NCBI GenBank assembly: GCA_002451015.1
Contig: DKBB01000287.1
Coordinates: 6,458 to 15,173 of the forward strand
DNA: 8,716 nucleotides
Direction: 5' to 3'
Source of the DNA: Acidobacteria bacterium UBA6911
GTDB lineage: Bacteria; Acidobacteriota; UBA6911
Under the pieces are notes generated by a model. That model did not search any database. It had not been told where the DNA came from and saw nothing but the letters and a program-made list of their open reading frames with translations. Shown one piece after another: positions 1 to 6,703 of this stretch; position 1 is the stretch's first letter, and the number at the start of each line of letters is the position of its first letter. Made by a program: the position numbers and the translations under genes.

Positions 1-73
1 ACCTACGGTCGGAGCTTCTTCACTGGATTTTTTCGGGGATCTCAATTGGATTGCGCTTTCCACTCGGAGGTGA

Positions 74-156
74 TGGGGGAGGTGAGATTGTAGCTAGTGG
101 GGGAAGTGAGATATTCCATGAGTATGCCACGCGCTAATTTGAAATGAGTATCCACG
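74..156. repeat. Two pairs of short imperfect direct repeats, possible mobile-element edge
   Basis: The 15-mer TGGGGGAGGTGAGAT (74-88) recurs at 98-112 with one mismatch, a 24-bp period. A second motif, ATGAGTATGCCACG (118-131), recurs at 144-156 with one base deleted. Several short, imperfectly repeated units packed near a junction are typical of the terminal regions of IS21-family insertion sequences, whose transposase binds multiple terminal repeats. No transposase is in the window, so any element would lie mostly to the left. The repeats are visible; the mobile-element reading is inference. Confidence 0.35.
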
Positions 157-317
157 AGCCGGAGTATGTGCATCCTGTCTATTTATCATTGCTTTGCCAT
201 CGTTTCTTCTTGATCCCGATTTGTCGTAATTAAGGAGTTCCCAAGCTCAGGAGTGAGAAAAATTACCAATTGTTGTTTGGGGTCACATTTTTGTGTTCAA
301 AAGGAGATTTTTTGTCG

Positions 318-341
318 ATGAAAGCATTACGGGGTGTATAA
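318..341 (+). CDS. Possible 7-codon leader peptide ending against the ATPase start
   Basis: An ATG at 318 sits 11 bases after the strong AAGGAG site (301-306). It opens a seven-codon frame (MKALRGV) that ends in TAA at 339-341, and the ATPase ATG follows immediately at 342 in the same frame. The better Shine-Dalgarno therefore serves the mini-ORF. The ATPase start has only a GGGG run (330-333), inside the mini-ORF, at a spacing of 8. This layout would suit translational coupling by terminating ribosomes. It could equally be chance: the short peptide has no recognisable attenuator features. Confidence 0.25.
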   Translation: MKALRGV

Positions 342-2240
342 ATGAGAGAGAAAAAAAGTCTAGGCAGTGTATTGATGGAACGCGGCTCCCTGACTGCCGA
401 AAATCTTGAAAAAGCGATCGAGCTGCAGAGAATTGTTGCCATGCATCTTGGCGAGTTGTTGCTTTCTCGCCAAGTGGTTCGTAAAGAGGAACTTATACCT
501 GCGCTTGAGGAAGTAACCACCTGCGAATACTTCGACTGTAAAACGGTTGAAGCGGATCCCGAAATTTTAAAACACATACCTGTTGATATTGCACGTCGCA
601 ATTGTGCTTTCCCGATTAGTATTACAAACGGCAAGCTTATGGTCGTCATGTCCGTGCCTCAGAAACTGAACGCAATCGATGAGCTATCCTTTGTATCTGG
701 GAAGACAATTATTCCACGCCTGGGTTTCGAAAATGAAATATCCGACGCCATAGATAAATGGTACGGGAAGGCGGAAGCGCTGGAAATTGAAAATGAAAAT
801 CACAAATACCTGGAACTTGAAGAAAGCAATATGGGCAATGTGGAATTCTTATCTTCCTCTTCGCGCAAAGTCCAGATTGAAGCTTATCGGGAATATGAAT
901 CGGAACAGTGTCTGGTAAAAACCGAGGCTACGCAAATGGTTTCTTCTTTGCTTGTGGCGGCAATTAAGAAGAAAGCGAGTGATATCCATTTGGATCCTCA
1001 GGTCAAAGGCCTCATGGTTCGATACCGAATCGACGGCATTCTGCATGATATTAATATGATATCGGAAGAGCACCGAGCCAAGGTCACTTCGCGCATCAAA
1101 ATATTGGCCGATATGGATATTTCCGAACGTCGTGTTCCTCAGGACGGACGGATCCTTGTGAAACTCCATGAAATGAAGCTGGACCTCCGTGTTGCCACAT
1201 TGCCTACTCAATACGGAGAAAAGATCGTTATCCGCATTCTCGATACGACAAATACGGCGATAGACTTTTCAGAACTCGGCTTTTCTTCGCAGGATAAGGA
1301 ACGCATCCTCAGTTGCCTTAATAAACCGCAGGGTATGCTTCTCGTATGCGGACCGACAGGATCGGGAAAGACCACGACACTGTATGCTGCCATCAATAAC
1401 CTCCGCAAACAGCCTCTGAATATTATTACTATTGAAGATCCGGTAGAATACGTCATTGAGGGAATCAACCAGGTGCAGGTTAACCAAAAGTCGGGACGAA
1501 CCTTTTCGGGTTGCCTGCGGTCTATCCTGAGGCAGGATCCCAATGTCATTATGGTTGGGGAGATTCGCGATACGGAAACGGCGGAACTCGCACTGACGGC
1601 ATCACAGACAGGACATCTGCTTCTTTCTACAGTCCGTACCAATGACAGTATTTCTGCGGTGACCCGGCTAATGGAGCTGAAGATAGCGCCATTTTTAATA
1701 GCATCGTCGTTAACCGGTGTAATTTCCCAAAGACTGGTGCGTAAATTATGCACTTGCCGACGGGAAAGCTCGATTCCGCCCCAATATGCCAACCGGCTGA
1801 GGGCTGCGGGGATTTTCGATCTGAGCGAACCGGTTTACGAACCAGGCGGGTGTATTGAGTGCGACAACACCGGATACCGCGGGCGATTATGCACGGCTGA
1901 AATCTTGATCATTGATGAGGATATTCAGAGCCTGATCCGCAAGGATGCCTATAACGATCTAATTCGCGAAAGTGCCAGAAAAAACGGTTTCACGACGCTG
2001 CAGGAAGCGGCATGGGAAAAAGTCAAACTTGGGCTGACCAGCGTTGATGAGATATTCCGATTAATTCCGTTCAACGACGAGTCGGCTCAGCGGTGTCATC
2101 ATTGCTCCCGCACTCTTTCGCCTGAATTCATGGTTTGTCCGTTTTGCGGGACTGCCAGGACTGACGCGCAGTCCGGAACATCGAGCAGCCACCTTTTAAA
2201 AATAGTCCCGGATGGTTATATCTTCAACTGCGACTGGTAG
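342..2240 (+). CDS. GspE/PilB-type secretion or pilus assembly ATPase with MshEN-like N-terminus and C-terminal zinc ribbon
   Basis: A hexameric cytoplasmic ATPase of the type II secretion / type IV pilus class, expected to power pseudopilus or pilus extension. Residues 6-58 form two 24-residue MshEN-like motifs separated by 5 residues, followed by the rest of the N-terminal domain to about 145. The motor core runs from about 190 to 570. It has Walker A GPTGSGKT (337-344), the Asp box ITIEDPVE (362-369), Walker B with catalytic-type E407, and a His box. In the His box TGH is kept, but the second histidine is Arg (R432, STVRTND). The usual CxxC pair is altered to C470-x-C472 plus C504-x2-C507. 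A CxxC-x10-CxxC zinc ribbon (585-602) extends the C-terminus. The start follows an in-frame TAA directly. No platform protein or pilin neighbours are present, so the system it serves (T2SS, T4P or MSHA-like) cannot be decided; I am sure of the family. Confidence 0.93.
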   Translation: MREKKSLGSVLMERGSLTAENLEKAIELQRIVAMHLGELLLSRQVVRKEELIPALEEVTTCEYFDCKTVEADPEILKHIPVDIARRNCAFPISITNGKLMVVMSVPQKLNAIDELSFVSGKTIIPRLGFENEISDAIDKWYGKAEALEIENENHKYLELEESNMGNVEFLSSSSRKVQIEAYREYESEQCLVKTEATQMVSSLLVAAIKKKASDIHLDPQVKGLMVRYRIDGILHDINMISEEHRAKVTSRIKILADMDISERRVPQDGRILVKLHEMKLDLRVATLPTQYGEKIVIRILDTTNTAIDFSELGFSSQDKERILSCLNKPQGMLLVCGPTGSGKTTTLYAAINNLRKQPLNIITIEDPVEYVIEGINQVQVNQKSGRTFSGCLRSILRQDPNVIMVGEIRDTETAELALTASQTGHLLLSTVRTNDSISAVTRLMELKIAPFLIASSLTGVISQRLVRKLCTCRRESSIPPQYANRLRAAGIFDLSEPVYEPGGCIECDNTGYRGRLCTAEILIIDEDIQSLIRKDAYNDLIRESARKNGFTTLQEAAWEKVKLGLTSVDEIFRLIPFNDESAQRCHHCSRTLSPEFMVCPFCGTARTDAQSGTSSSHLLKIVPDGYIFNCDW

Positions 2241-2248
2241 AAAGGTGC

Positions 2249-2276
2249 TCCCGTCAGATTGCCAGGGAAGTTTTTT
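2249..2276 (+). terminator. Weak candidate intrinsic terminator of the ATPase gene
   Basis: Nine bases after the ATPase stop, TCCC (2249-2252) can pair with GGGA (2265-2268) across a 12-base loop. Six T follow at 2271-2276. Position and T-run fit a Rho-independent terminator. The 4-bp stem is short for one, so termination may really depend on the stronger hairpin at 2527-2563 or on Rho. Confidence 0.25.
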
Positions 2277-2352
2277 AAAAATTCAAGAGCCTTATGGGAT
2301 CAACGGGCTAAAGTGCAAGATCAGAGGCACTACTCCCCCCCAACAAGATTTA

Positions 2353-2394
2353 GTAGACACCTAATGCGCCAATAACAGGTGGATACATTTGAAA
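2353..2394. repeat. Imperfect inverted motif resembling the one at the left flank
   Basis: GTAGACACC (2353-2361) and GGTGGATAC (2378-2386) form an imperfect inverted pair, 7 of 9 positions. The second half extends to GTGGATACATTTGAAA (2379-2394). Its reverse complement, TTTCAAATGTATCCAC, matches TTTGAAATGAGTATCCAC at 138-155 except for one substitution and a two-base gap. The two copies lie in opposite orientation on either side of the ATPase gene. This could be a remnant of mobile-element ends or chance. Confidence 0.3.
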
Positions 2395-2526
2395 GACAGC
2401 CGCCGCATGGCAGCGTGATTTGTCTGTCGCAATGGAGGCGTATTTAAAGCCTTTTCATAGGACAGAACCGACCTTCATAATCGGGACACCCAAAACCCTC
2501 TCTCAGAAAACATATTTTAGAATGAG

Positions 2527-2563
2527 CTGGGAAAATAGGCTACAGGACTCGATATTTTCCTAG
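2527..2563. repeat. 11-bp inverted repeat (hairpin) in the convergent gap
   Basis: CTGGGAAAATA (2527-2537) pairs with TATTTTCCTAG (2553-2563) over 11 positions, with ten Watson-Crick pairs and one G-U, around a 15-base loop. It lies between two genes pointing at each other, so a shared, bidirectional termination or transcript 3'-end structure is the natural reading. Neither side has a proper T-run, which argues against a classic intrinsic terminator. Confidence 0.5.
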
Positions 2564-2726
2564 AACTGGAAGTTGACAAGTGATCTCAAAAAAGATGGTT
2601 GTTTTTTCTTCCTGCTTCATTTCCTAAGCTTTGTCATTGCATCGGCCTGCCCCCTTTGGAACGGTCCAGAAGTTATGTTGGATTTCTGGCTTCTACTGAT
2701 GGGAGGTTTCCCGTAAAAAGATGAAT

Positions 2727-5237
2727 TTAGGCGGAAGCGGTGGTGTGGGTCGGGACAAGTTCGTAGTGTTTCGAAACGTACTGAATAAATCCTTCAGCCG
2801 GAAGCGGGGGACTGAAGAAAAATCCCTGAGCATGATCGCACCCCATTTCCAAAAGGAATTTCAGATGCGCTATTTCTTCAACACCCTCTGCGATAACCTT
2901 TAATCCAAGAGTTCGAGCCAGAGCAATAATTGCCGTGGTAATCGCCCTGTCGTCGGGATCCGTGCGCAGATCTTTGATAAAGGAGCGGTCGATTTTTAGA
3001 GCGTCCAGGGTGAACCTTTTCAAATAGTAGAGTGACGAATATCCGGTACCAAAATCGTCGATAGAGATGGAGATTCCCAAATCCTTCAAGCGCATCAGTA
3101 CTCTTCCGGCATCTTCTTCATTCTGCATGATGGTGCTTTCGGTTATTTCCATTTCGATCAGTTTTGGATCCATTTTTGTTTCTAACAATATCCGGATAAT
3201 TTTATCGGTCAGGTCTCTCTGCTGAAATTGAACTGCGGAAAGGTTGACCGATATCGGGATTGGCGGCAAACCTCTTTTCTGCCATTTCACGCTTTGTTTG
3301 CAAACGGCATGGAAACCCCATAGCCCCATCGGCTTAATGAGCCCGGTTTCTTCTGCAATCGGTATGAATTTGGAGGGCGTTATCAAACCCTTCGTCGGAT
3401 GATTCCAGCGAAGCAGCGCTTCTGCGCCTACCAGCTTCCCGGTTTTTATTTCCACCTTTGGTTGGTAATAAATCGTAAACTCATCCCGCTTTATGGCTTT
3501 GCGCAAATGGTTCTCCAGCGTGAGTTTATCGAAAGTTTTCTTATTCATCGTCTCATTAAAGAAGTGGTAACCGCTCCGTCCCTTGTCCTTGGCGGCATAC
3601 ATGGCCACATCCGCATTTTTGAGCAGAGATTCCGCGGTTTTGCCATCGTGAGGATAAATACTTATACCGATACTCGGGGTAACAAATATTTCCTGTCTGT
3701 CCAGTTCAAACTGCTCTGAAATGGTTTCCATAATCCTCTTGGCGATTTTGGCGACAGCTCGCGCATTTGGAATATCCGGAATCAGGATGGTGAATTCGTC
3801 TCCGCCAAACCGACCGACCGACGGTTCCGTTTCCCCTAATTCCAACCGCGAGATGCAGTCACTACGCCTCAGGCAGGATCTCAGTCTTTCGGCGATGCCC
3901 TTGAGAAGAAGGTCCCCGAGGCTATGGCCAAACGTATCGTTGATTTGTTTGAAACGGTCCAAATCTACAAACATTACGGCCATCAGGCGCTCATGGCGCT
4001 CCGAATAAGCCAGTGCCTGATTGAGATGCTCTTTAAAAAGAACCCTATTAGGAAGGTTGGTCAATCCATCGTAGTAAGCGAGAAACTGTATTCTTTCTTC
4101 TGCCTCCTGGCGTTCGGAAATATCGATGCCGGTTGATATGATATATTCGATAACATTGTCGCGGCCCTGGAGCGCACTGTTCGACCAGGCAATCAACCGT
4201 TGGGTTCCCGACTTTGTGAGCAGGGGAGCCTCGAATTTATTGGAAGGTTTGCCCATCATCAATTCCCGGAACACAAATTTCTCTTTGATGGTGTCCTCAG
4301 GTTTCAACAGAAAATCCCACACCAGCTTTTTTTCGACTTCATCGGCGCTGTATCCGGTTATCTTCTCACAAGCCCGATTGAAGCGAACGATCCGGCCGAC
4401 ACGGTCGCGGACGACAACCAGGGCGCTTGTGGTATCCAGGATGGTTGCAACAAAATCCTTATCTCTCTCCAGAGCCCGGGCGGACTCTTTCTGCTTGGTA
4501 ATATCGCGGACGATAGTCAGCACATGGTCTTTCCCTTTGGGAATGGCCCTGGTTTCAAACTCTCTGACATCGCCGTGGTAATCGATCGGGTATTCAAAGA
4601 CCTGCGTTTCTTTCGTTTCCAGAGCTCTGCCCACATGAAACAGGCATTTCTCGGCGACTTCCCTGGGCAGGATCTCATCGACAGGTTTGTTCAGGAAATT
4701 ATCGGGCAGGGTGATCGTGTTAAATTCATTCGAAGGCTTGCAATCGATAAACCTGCCCTTCCTGTCAAGCGTTAGTATCAGATCCGGGATGGCCGCAAGC
4801 AGGGCTTTGTTTTTTTCCTCGCTCTGACGCATTGCCTCAATAAGGTCTTTTGAGCGGAGCATGTAGCGGATGCGCTGCGACAGAACGGTCCAGTCGACGG
4901 GTTTGGTTTGAAAGTCGGTCGCGCCTGCATCGTATGCGCACTTAATGGATTCTACATCGTCCGGGTCGATGAGCATAAGAATAGGCGTGCTTTCTCCGCC
5001 CGGAATCTTCCTGATCTCGGAGCAGACTGCAAATCCGTCCATTTTGGGCATGATCACATCGATAAGTACGAGGTCGGGATTCAGATTCCGAAATTCAGCT
5101 ACGGCAAGTTCTCCGTTTTCCACAACATTGACTGTAAATCCACTCTCCTGAAGGGATTCTTCGGCCATGGTGCGTATCAGAGAATCGTCGTCGGCAACAA
5201 GCACTTTCGGTTTCTTTGCATCATCGTGCAAATCCAT
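2727..5237 (-). CDS. REC-PAS-PAS-GGDEF-EAL response regulator, bifunctional c-di-GMP turnover
   Basis: A cytoplasmic response regulator predicted to make and/or break down cyclic di-GMP. The receiver domain (about 10-125) has the acidic pair D16/D17, phospho-acceptor D60 and K112. The conserved switch Thr/Ser is Ile (I90). Two PAS domains follow (about 137-250 and 255-383). In the GGDEF domain (about 385-560) the motif is intact at 478-482 and the metal-site FVDLDRFKQIND is present. An I-site-like RxxD (457-460) is separated from the motif by 17 residues rather than the usual 5. The EAL domain (about 580-825) keeps EAL (606-608), EITES, DDFGTGYSS (from 727), KIDRSF and the late AEGVE and QGF elements, so both activities look possible. 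AGGAG (5246-5250) lies 8 bases before the ATG. No histidine kinase is in the window. The 3' end faces the MshEN-type ATPase gene. Confidence 0.93.
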   Translation of the reverse strand: MDLHDDAKKPKVLVADDDSLIRTMAEESLQESGFTVNVVENGELAVAEFRNLNPDLVLIDVIMPKMDGFAVCSEIRKIPGGESTPILMLIDPDDVESIKCAYDAGATDFQTKPVDWTVLSQRIRYMLRSKDLIEAMRQSEEKNKALLAAIPDLILTLDRKGRFIDCKPSNEFNTITLPDNFLNKPVDEILPREVAEKCLFHVGRALETKETQVFEYPIDYHGDVREFETRAIPKGKDHVLTIVRDITKQKESARALERDKDFVATILDTTSALVVVRDRVGRIVRFNRACEKITGYSADEVEKKLVWDFLLKPEDTIKEKFVFRELMMGKPSNKFEAPLLTKSGTQRLIAWSNSALQGRDNVIEYIISTGIDISERQEAEERIQFLAYYDGLTNLPNRVLFKEHLNQALAYSERHERLMAVMFVDLDRFKQINDTFGHSLGDLLLKGIAERLRSCLRRSDCISRLELGETEPSVGRFGGDEFTILIPDIPNARAVAKIAKRIMETISEQFELDRQEIFVTPSIGISIYPHDGKTAESLLKNADVAMYAAKDKGRSGYHFFNETMNKKTFDKLTLENHLRKAIKRDEFTIYYQPKVEIKTGKLVGAEALLRWNHPTKGLITPSKFIPIAEETGLIKPMGLWGFHAVCKQSVKWQKRGLPPIPISVNLSAVQFQQRDLTDKIIRILLETKMDPKLIEMEITESTIMQNEEDAGRVLMRLKDLGISISIDDFGTGYSSLYYLKRFTLDALKIDRSFIKDLRTDPDDRAITTAIIALARTLGLKVIAEGVEEIAHLKFLLEMGCDHAQGFFFSPPLPAEGFIQYVSKHYELVPTHTTASA

Positions 5238-5268
5238 GATTCCCGCTCCTGTTCTGCTGCTCTTGCCA

Positions 5269-5576
5269 CTACTCGAGAAGGTCTACTTCCGCTCGTAAAA
5301 CTTTGCTGCGCCCGTTGTTCTCCAGAGCCACGGAAACTGCTTTAGAAGGATCCAGTCGAAAATGAAATCCTTTGTCTACTTTGAATCCGAAAAATGCTCA
5401 GGCTCCTGTCCGAATCAATGCGTCGTCGTTACAAAGAATGCTTAAAAAAGTACCGGGATTAAAGCTGTGCCTCAAACCCTCTTCAATAATGAATCATCTG
5501 TTTGAACCCAGTAAGATGATTCGTCTATAGGTAATAACTCCTGACTCGACAGGGCACGCAACAACGGATCAAGCTA
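5269..5576 (-). pseudogene. Possible decayed coding remnant upstream of the GGDEF-EAL gene
   Basis: Reading leftward, one minus-strand frame runs from 5493 to the TAG at 5269-5271, interrupted only by a TGA at 5398-5400. The last 42 codons of it (5272-5397) are strongly coding-like: 18 of the 42 begin with G. They end in ALENNGRSKVLRAEVDLLE, just before the ribosome binding site of the GGDEF-EAL gene. A second frame just upstream (5573 to the TGA at 5472-5474) also reads like protein (IDESSYWVQTDDSLLKRV). Neither part has a good ATG, GTG or TTG start with a Shine-Dalgarno. This fits a gene broken by a frameshift and a stop. I do not recognise the family, and chance cannot be excluded. Confidence 0.3.
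5491..5522. repeat. Perfect 9-bp inverted repeat
   Basis: GAATCATCT (5491-5499) and AGATGATTC (5514-5522) are exact reverse complements with a 14-base spacer. The site is about 250 bp upstream of the GGDEF-EAL start. It could be an operator for a dimeric regulator or an RNA hairpin in a long leader. No T-run follows on either strand, so a terminator is unlikely. It overlaps the coding-like remnants, which leaves its role open. Confidence 0.5.
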
Positions 5577-5956
5577 CTCGAAATATTATTCGGCAAAAAG
5601 CAAAAAAGTCTTTATGTACATTTTATTTACAGCGATATCATTGGCCTTGAACCGGTCCGGGATTTTCGGAGGCTCTATTCTCTGAGAGCTTGGAGTCACG
5701 ATAATAAGTTCAAAATACGCACTGCAAGTTATCCCCTGCCGCTATTTATGAAAGCCATTTTCATTTTTGAACAGAAATGGGAACAATCGGGAACAGGTTG
5801 CTTGGAATTTCCTGCTCCAGGATCTCTGAGTTAATAATCATGACCACAATGTTTTCGGATTAATACCCTTCACCCGGGTAAGACATTTCCAAACAGAACA
5901 GTTGTGTATCTGGCCCGCACTTCGGTTTATTCATTCACCACCTGTTCATCATAAAA

Positions 5957-6373
5957 TCAAGAAATTTTCTGGCCGGCACTTGAACCTGGTGTGACTGAAT
6001 AGATCTCAGATATTTTAATAACAATCGCCCCTTTGGACTTAAGGGGATGGCCTATTTTCTTGCTCAGCTCACGAATCCATTCCACCGTGTTTTCGTATAT
6101 CTCTCCTTCGGTTTGAATTGAAGCATCCCCTTTGATCTGATACCCCTCACCATTATCGGTCTCCCAGAATGAAATCGCCACTCTCGGATTCTGCCGGAGA
6201 TTGTTCAAAGTCTTAAAGAAAAATTGGTCAGATATCAGAATCGTTTCATTATCCAGGATTTTCACTGCTCCGACCGGAACTACGTTTGGAATGCCGTTCA
6301 AGTCTGCAGTACCCAAGACAAAGATGCCCTGATTGGAAAATATCTCCTTCATTCTTTCATTGAGCAAAGCCAT
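5957..6373 (-). CDS. Pyridoxamine 5'-phosphate oxidase-related FMN-binding split-barrel protein
   Basis: A 138-residue single-domain protein of the PNPOx-like split-barrel family. These are small cytoplasmic dimers that usually bind FMN or a related flavin or deazaflavin. The family signature is clear: GTADLNGIPNVVPV (21-34), a strand ILISDQFF (45-52), KTLNNLRQNPRVAISFW (54-70), and a GYQIKGDA segment that corresponds to the barrel strand near the cofactor. Length and pattern match the short, uncharacterised members rather than true PdxH, which is longer, so the substrate is unknown. GGGAG lies 7 bases upstream of the ATG in the minus sense, supporting the start. It is isolated from its neighbours by more than 500 bp on both sides and is probably its own transcription unit. 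Confidence 0.85.
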   Translation of the reverse strand: MALLNERMKEIFSNQGIFVLGTADLNGIPNVVPVGAVKILDNETILISDQFFFKTLNNLRQNPRVAISFWETDNGEGYQIKGDASIQTEGEIYENTVEWIRELSKKIGHPLKSKGAIVIKISEIYSVTPGSSAGQKIS

Positions 6374-6484
6374 GATTTTCTCCCTGTGAGATGAAGCAAA
6401 TTACATTTCTTGAATGGTTCTCAATTTCTTTGGTAATTTCTAAAAATTTTAAAAGATCCGAATAATCCGTATAAAGGTGATTTT

Positions 6485-6490
6485 ATTATA
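6485..6490 (-). promoter_or_regulatory. Candidate -10 box for the split-barrel gene
   Basis: On the minus strand the sequence reads TATAAT, a perfect sigma-70 -10 hexamer, in an AT-rich stretch about 110 bases upstream of the split-barrel ATG. No good -35 hexamer sits 16-18 bases upstream. The leader would be about 105 bases long. Confidence 0.35.
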
Positions 6491-6703
6491 GGAAATCAAC
6501 TTGGGATCGAAAGAAAATTCATGGCTGGTGATTTAAGCAAAATAGGCTTAATTCGAGGCAATGTTGTTTGCCAGAACTTATAAATCGTCGCTCTTCAAAA
6601 TGCTGCCCGGAACCCGGATAATCAATCAACCGGCACTCATCGTCTCCGTTCTTCAAACCAGTGAATGAGTCATTATTGCTTCCTTTTGGGTTCGCGCCCG
6701 GAT

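Larger units (their letters stand above)
1..341. other. Non-coding left flank with short imperfect repeats
   Basis: No convincing gene is seen here. All forward frames are broken by stops, and the longest open stretch (from about position 3 to 134) has no clear start. Two pairs of short imperfect direct repeats lie at 74-112 and 118-156 and are listed separately. An AT-rich leader with a strong AAGGAG site precedes the ATPase gene. A 5-bp inverted repeat (TTTTG at 289-293, CAAAA at 298-302) lies directly against that site. I could not identify a promoter with a matched -35 and -10 pair. Confidence 0.6.
2241..2726. other. Convergent intergenic region without a supported gene
   Basis: This region separates the plus-strand ATPase from the minus-strand GGDEF-EAL gene, whose 3' ends face each other. 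The ATPase frame stays open for about 44 codons past its TAG, but with no start signal or family resemblance. The region holds an 11-bp inverted repeat (2527-2563), a weak hairpin followed by six T (2249-2276), and mobile-element-like short motifs around 2353-2394. A CCAGAA/TTCTGG pair (2666-2671, 2684-2689) and the sequence GGGAGGTTTCCC (2701-2712) could also fold, but neither is followed by a clear T-run. Confidence 0.6.
5238..5956. other. 719-bp intergenic region with degraded coding-like sequence
   Basis: No intact gene is supported here. The part nearest the GGDEF-EAL gene (5269 to about 5576) contains coding-like fragments on the minus strand, listed separately, and a 9-bp inverted repeat. 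The rest (about 5580-5956) is AT-rich. On the plus strand a frame is open from 5538 to 5834, but its only ATG is at 5748 with no ribosome binding site. The 8-bp palindrome ACCCGGGT lies near 5870. No tRNA or obvious terminator was found. Confidence 0.5.

Noticed and set aside
2701..2712. GGGAGGTTTCCC hairpin as terminator of the GGDEF-EAL gene
   Set aside because: The stem is only 4 bp, and on the minus strand it is followed by a mixed sequence rather than a T-run.
4126..5345. Long plus-strand frames opposite the GGDEF-EAL gene
   Set aside because: They are antisense to well-supported domains, and their translations show no domain or ribosome binding site.
5398..5400. In-frame TGA read as a selenocysteine codon in the remnant upstream of the GGDEF-EAL gene
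   Set aside because: No SECIS-like hairpin with a suitable apical loop follows the TGA, and the frame has no valid start.
5500..5513. tRNA T-loop-like sequence (GTTCAAA on the minus strand)
   Set aside because: No acceptor, D or anticodon arms can be built around it; the local stem is the simple 9-bp inverted repeat.
5538..5834. 98-codon stop-free plus-strand frame in the intergenic region
   Set aside because: Its only ATG is at 5748 (28 residues), no Shine-Dalgarno precedes it, and codon first positions are not G-rich. It is likely chance.
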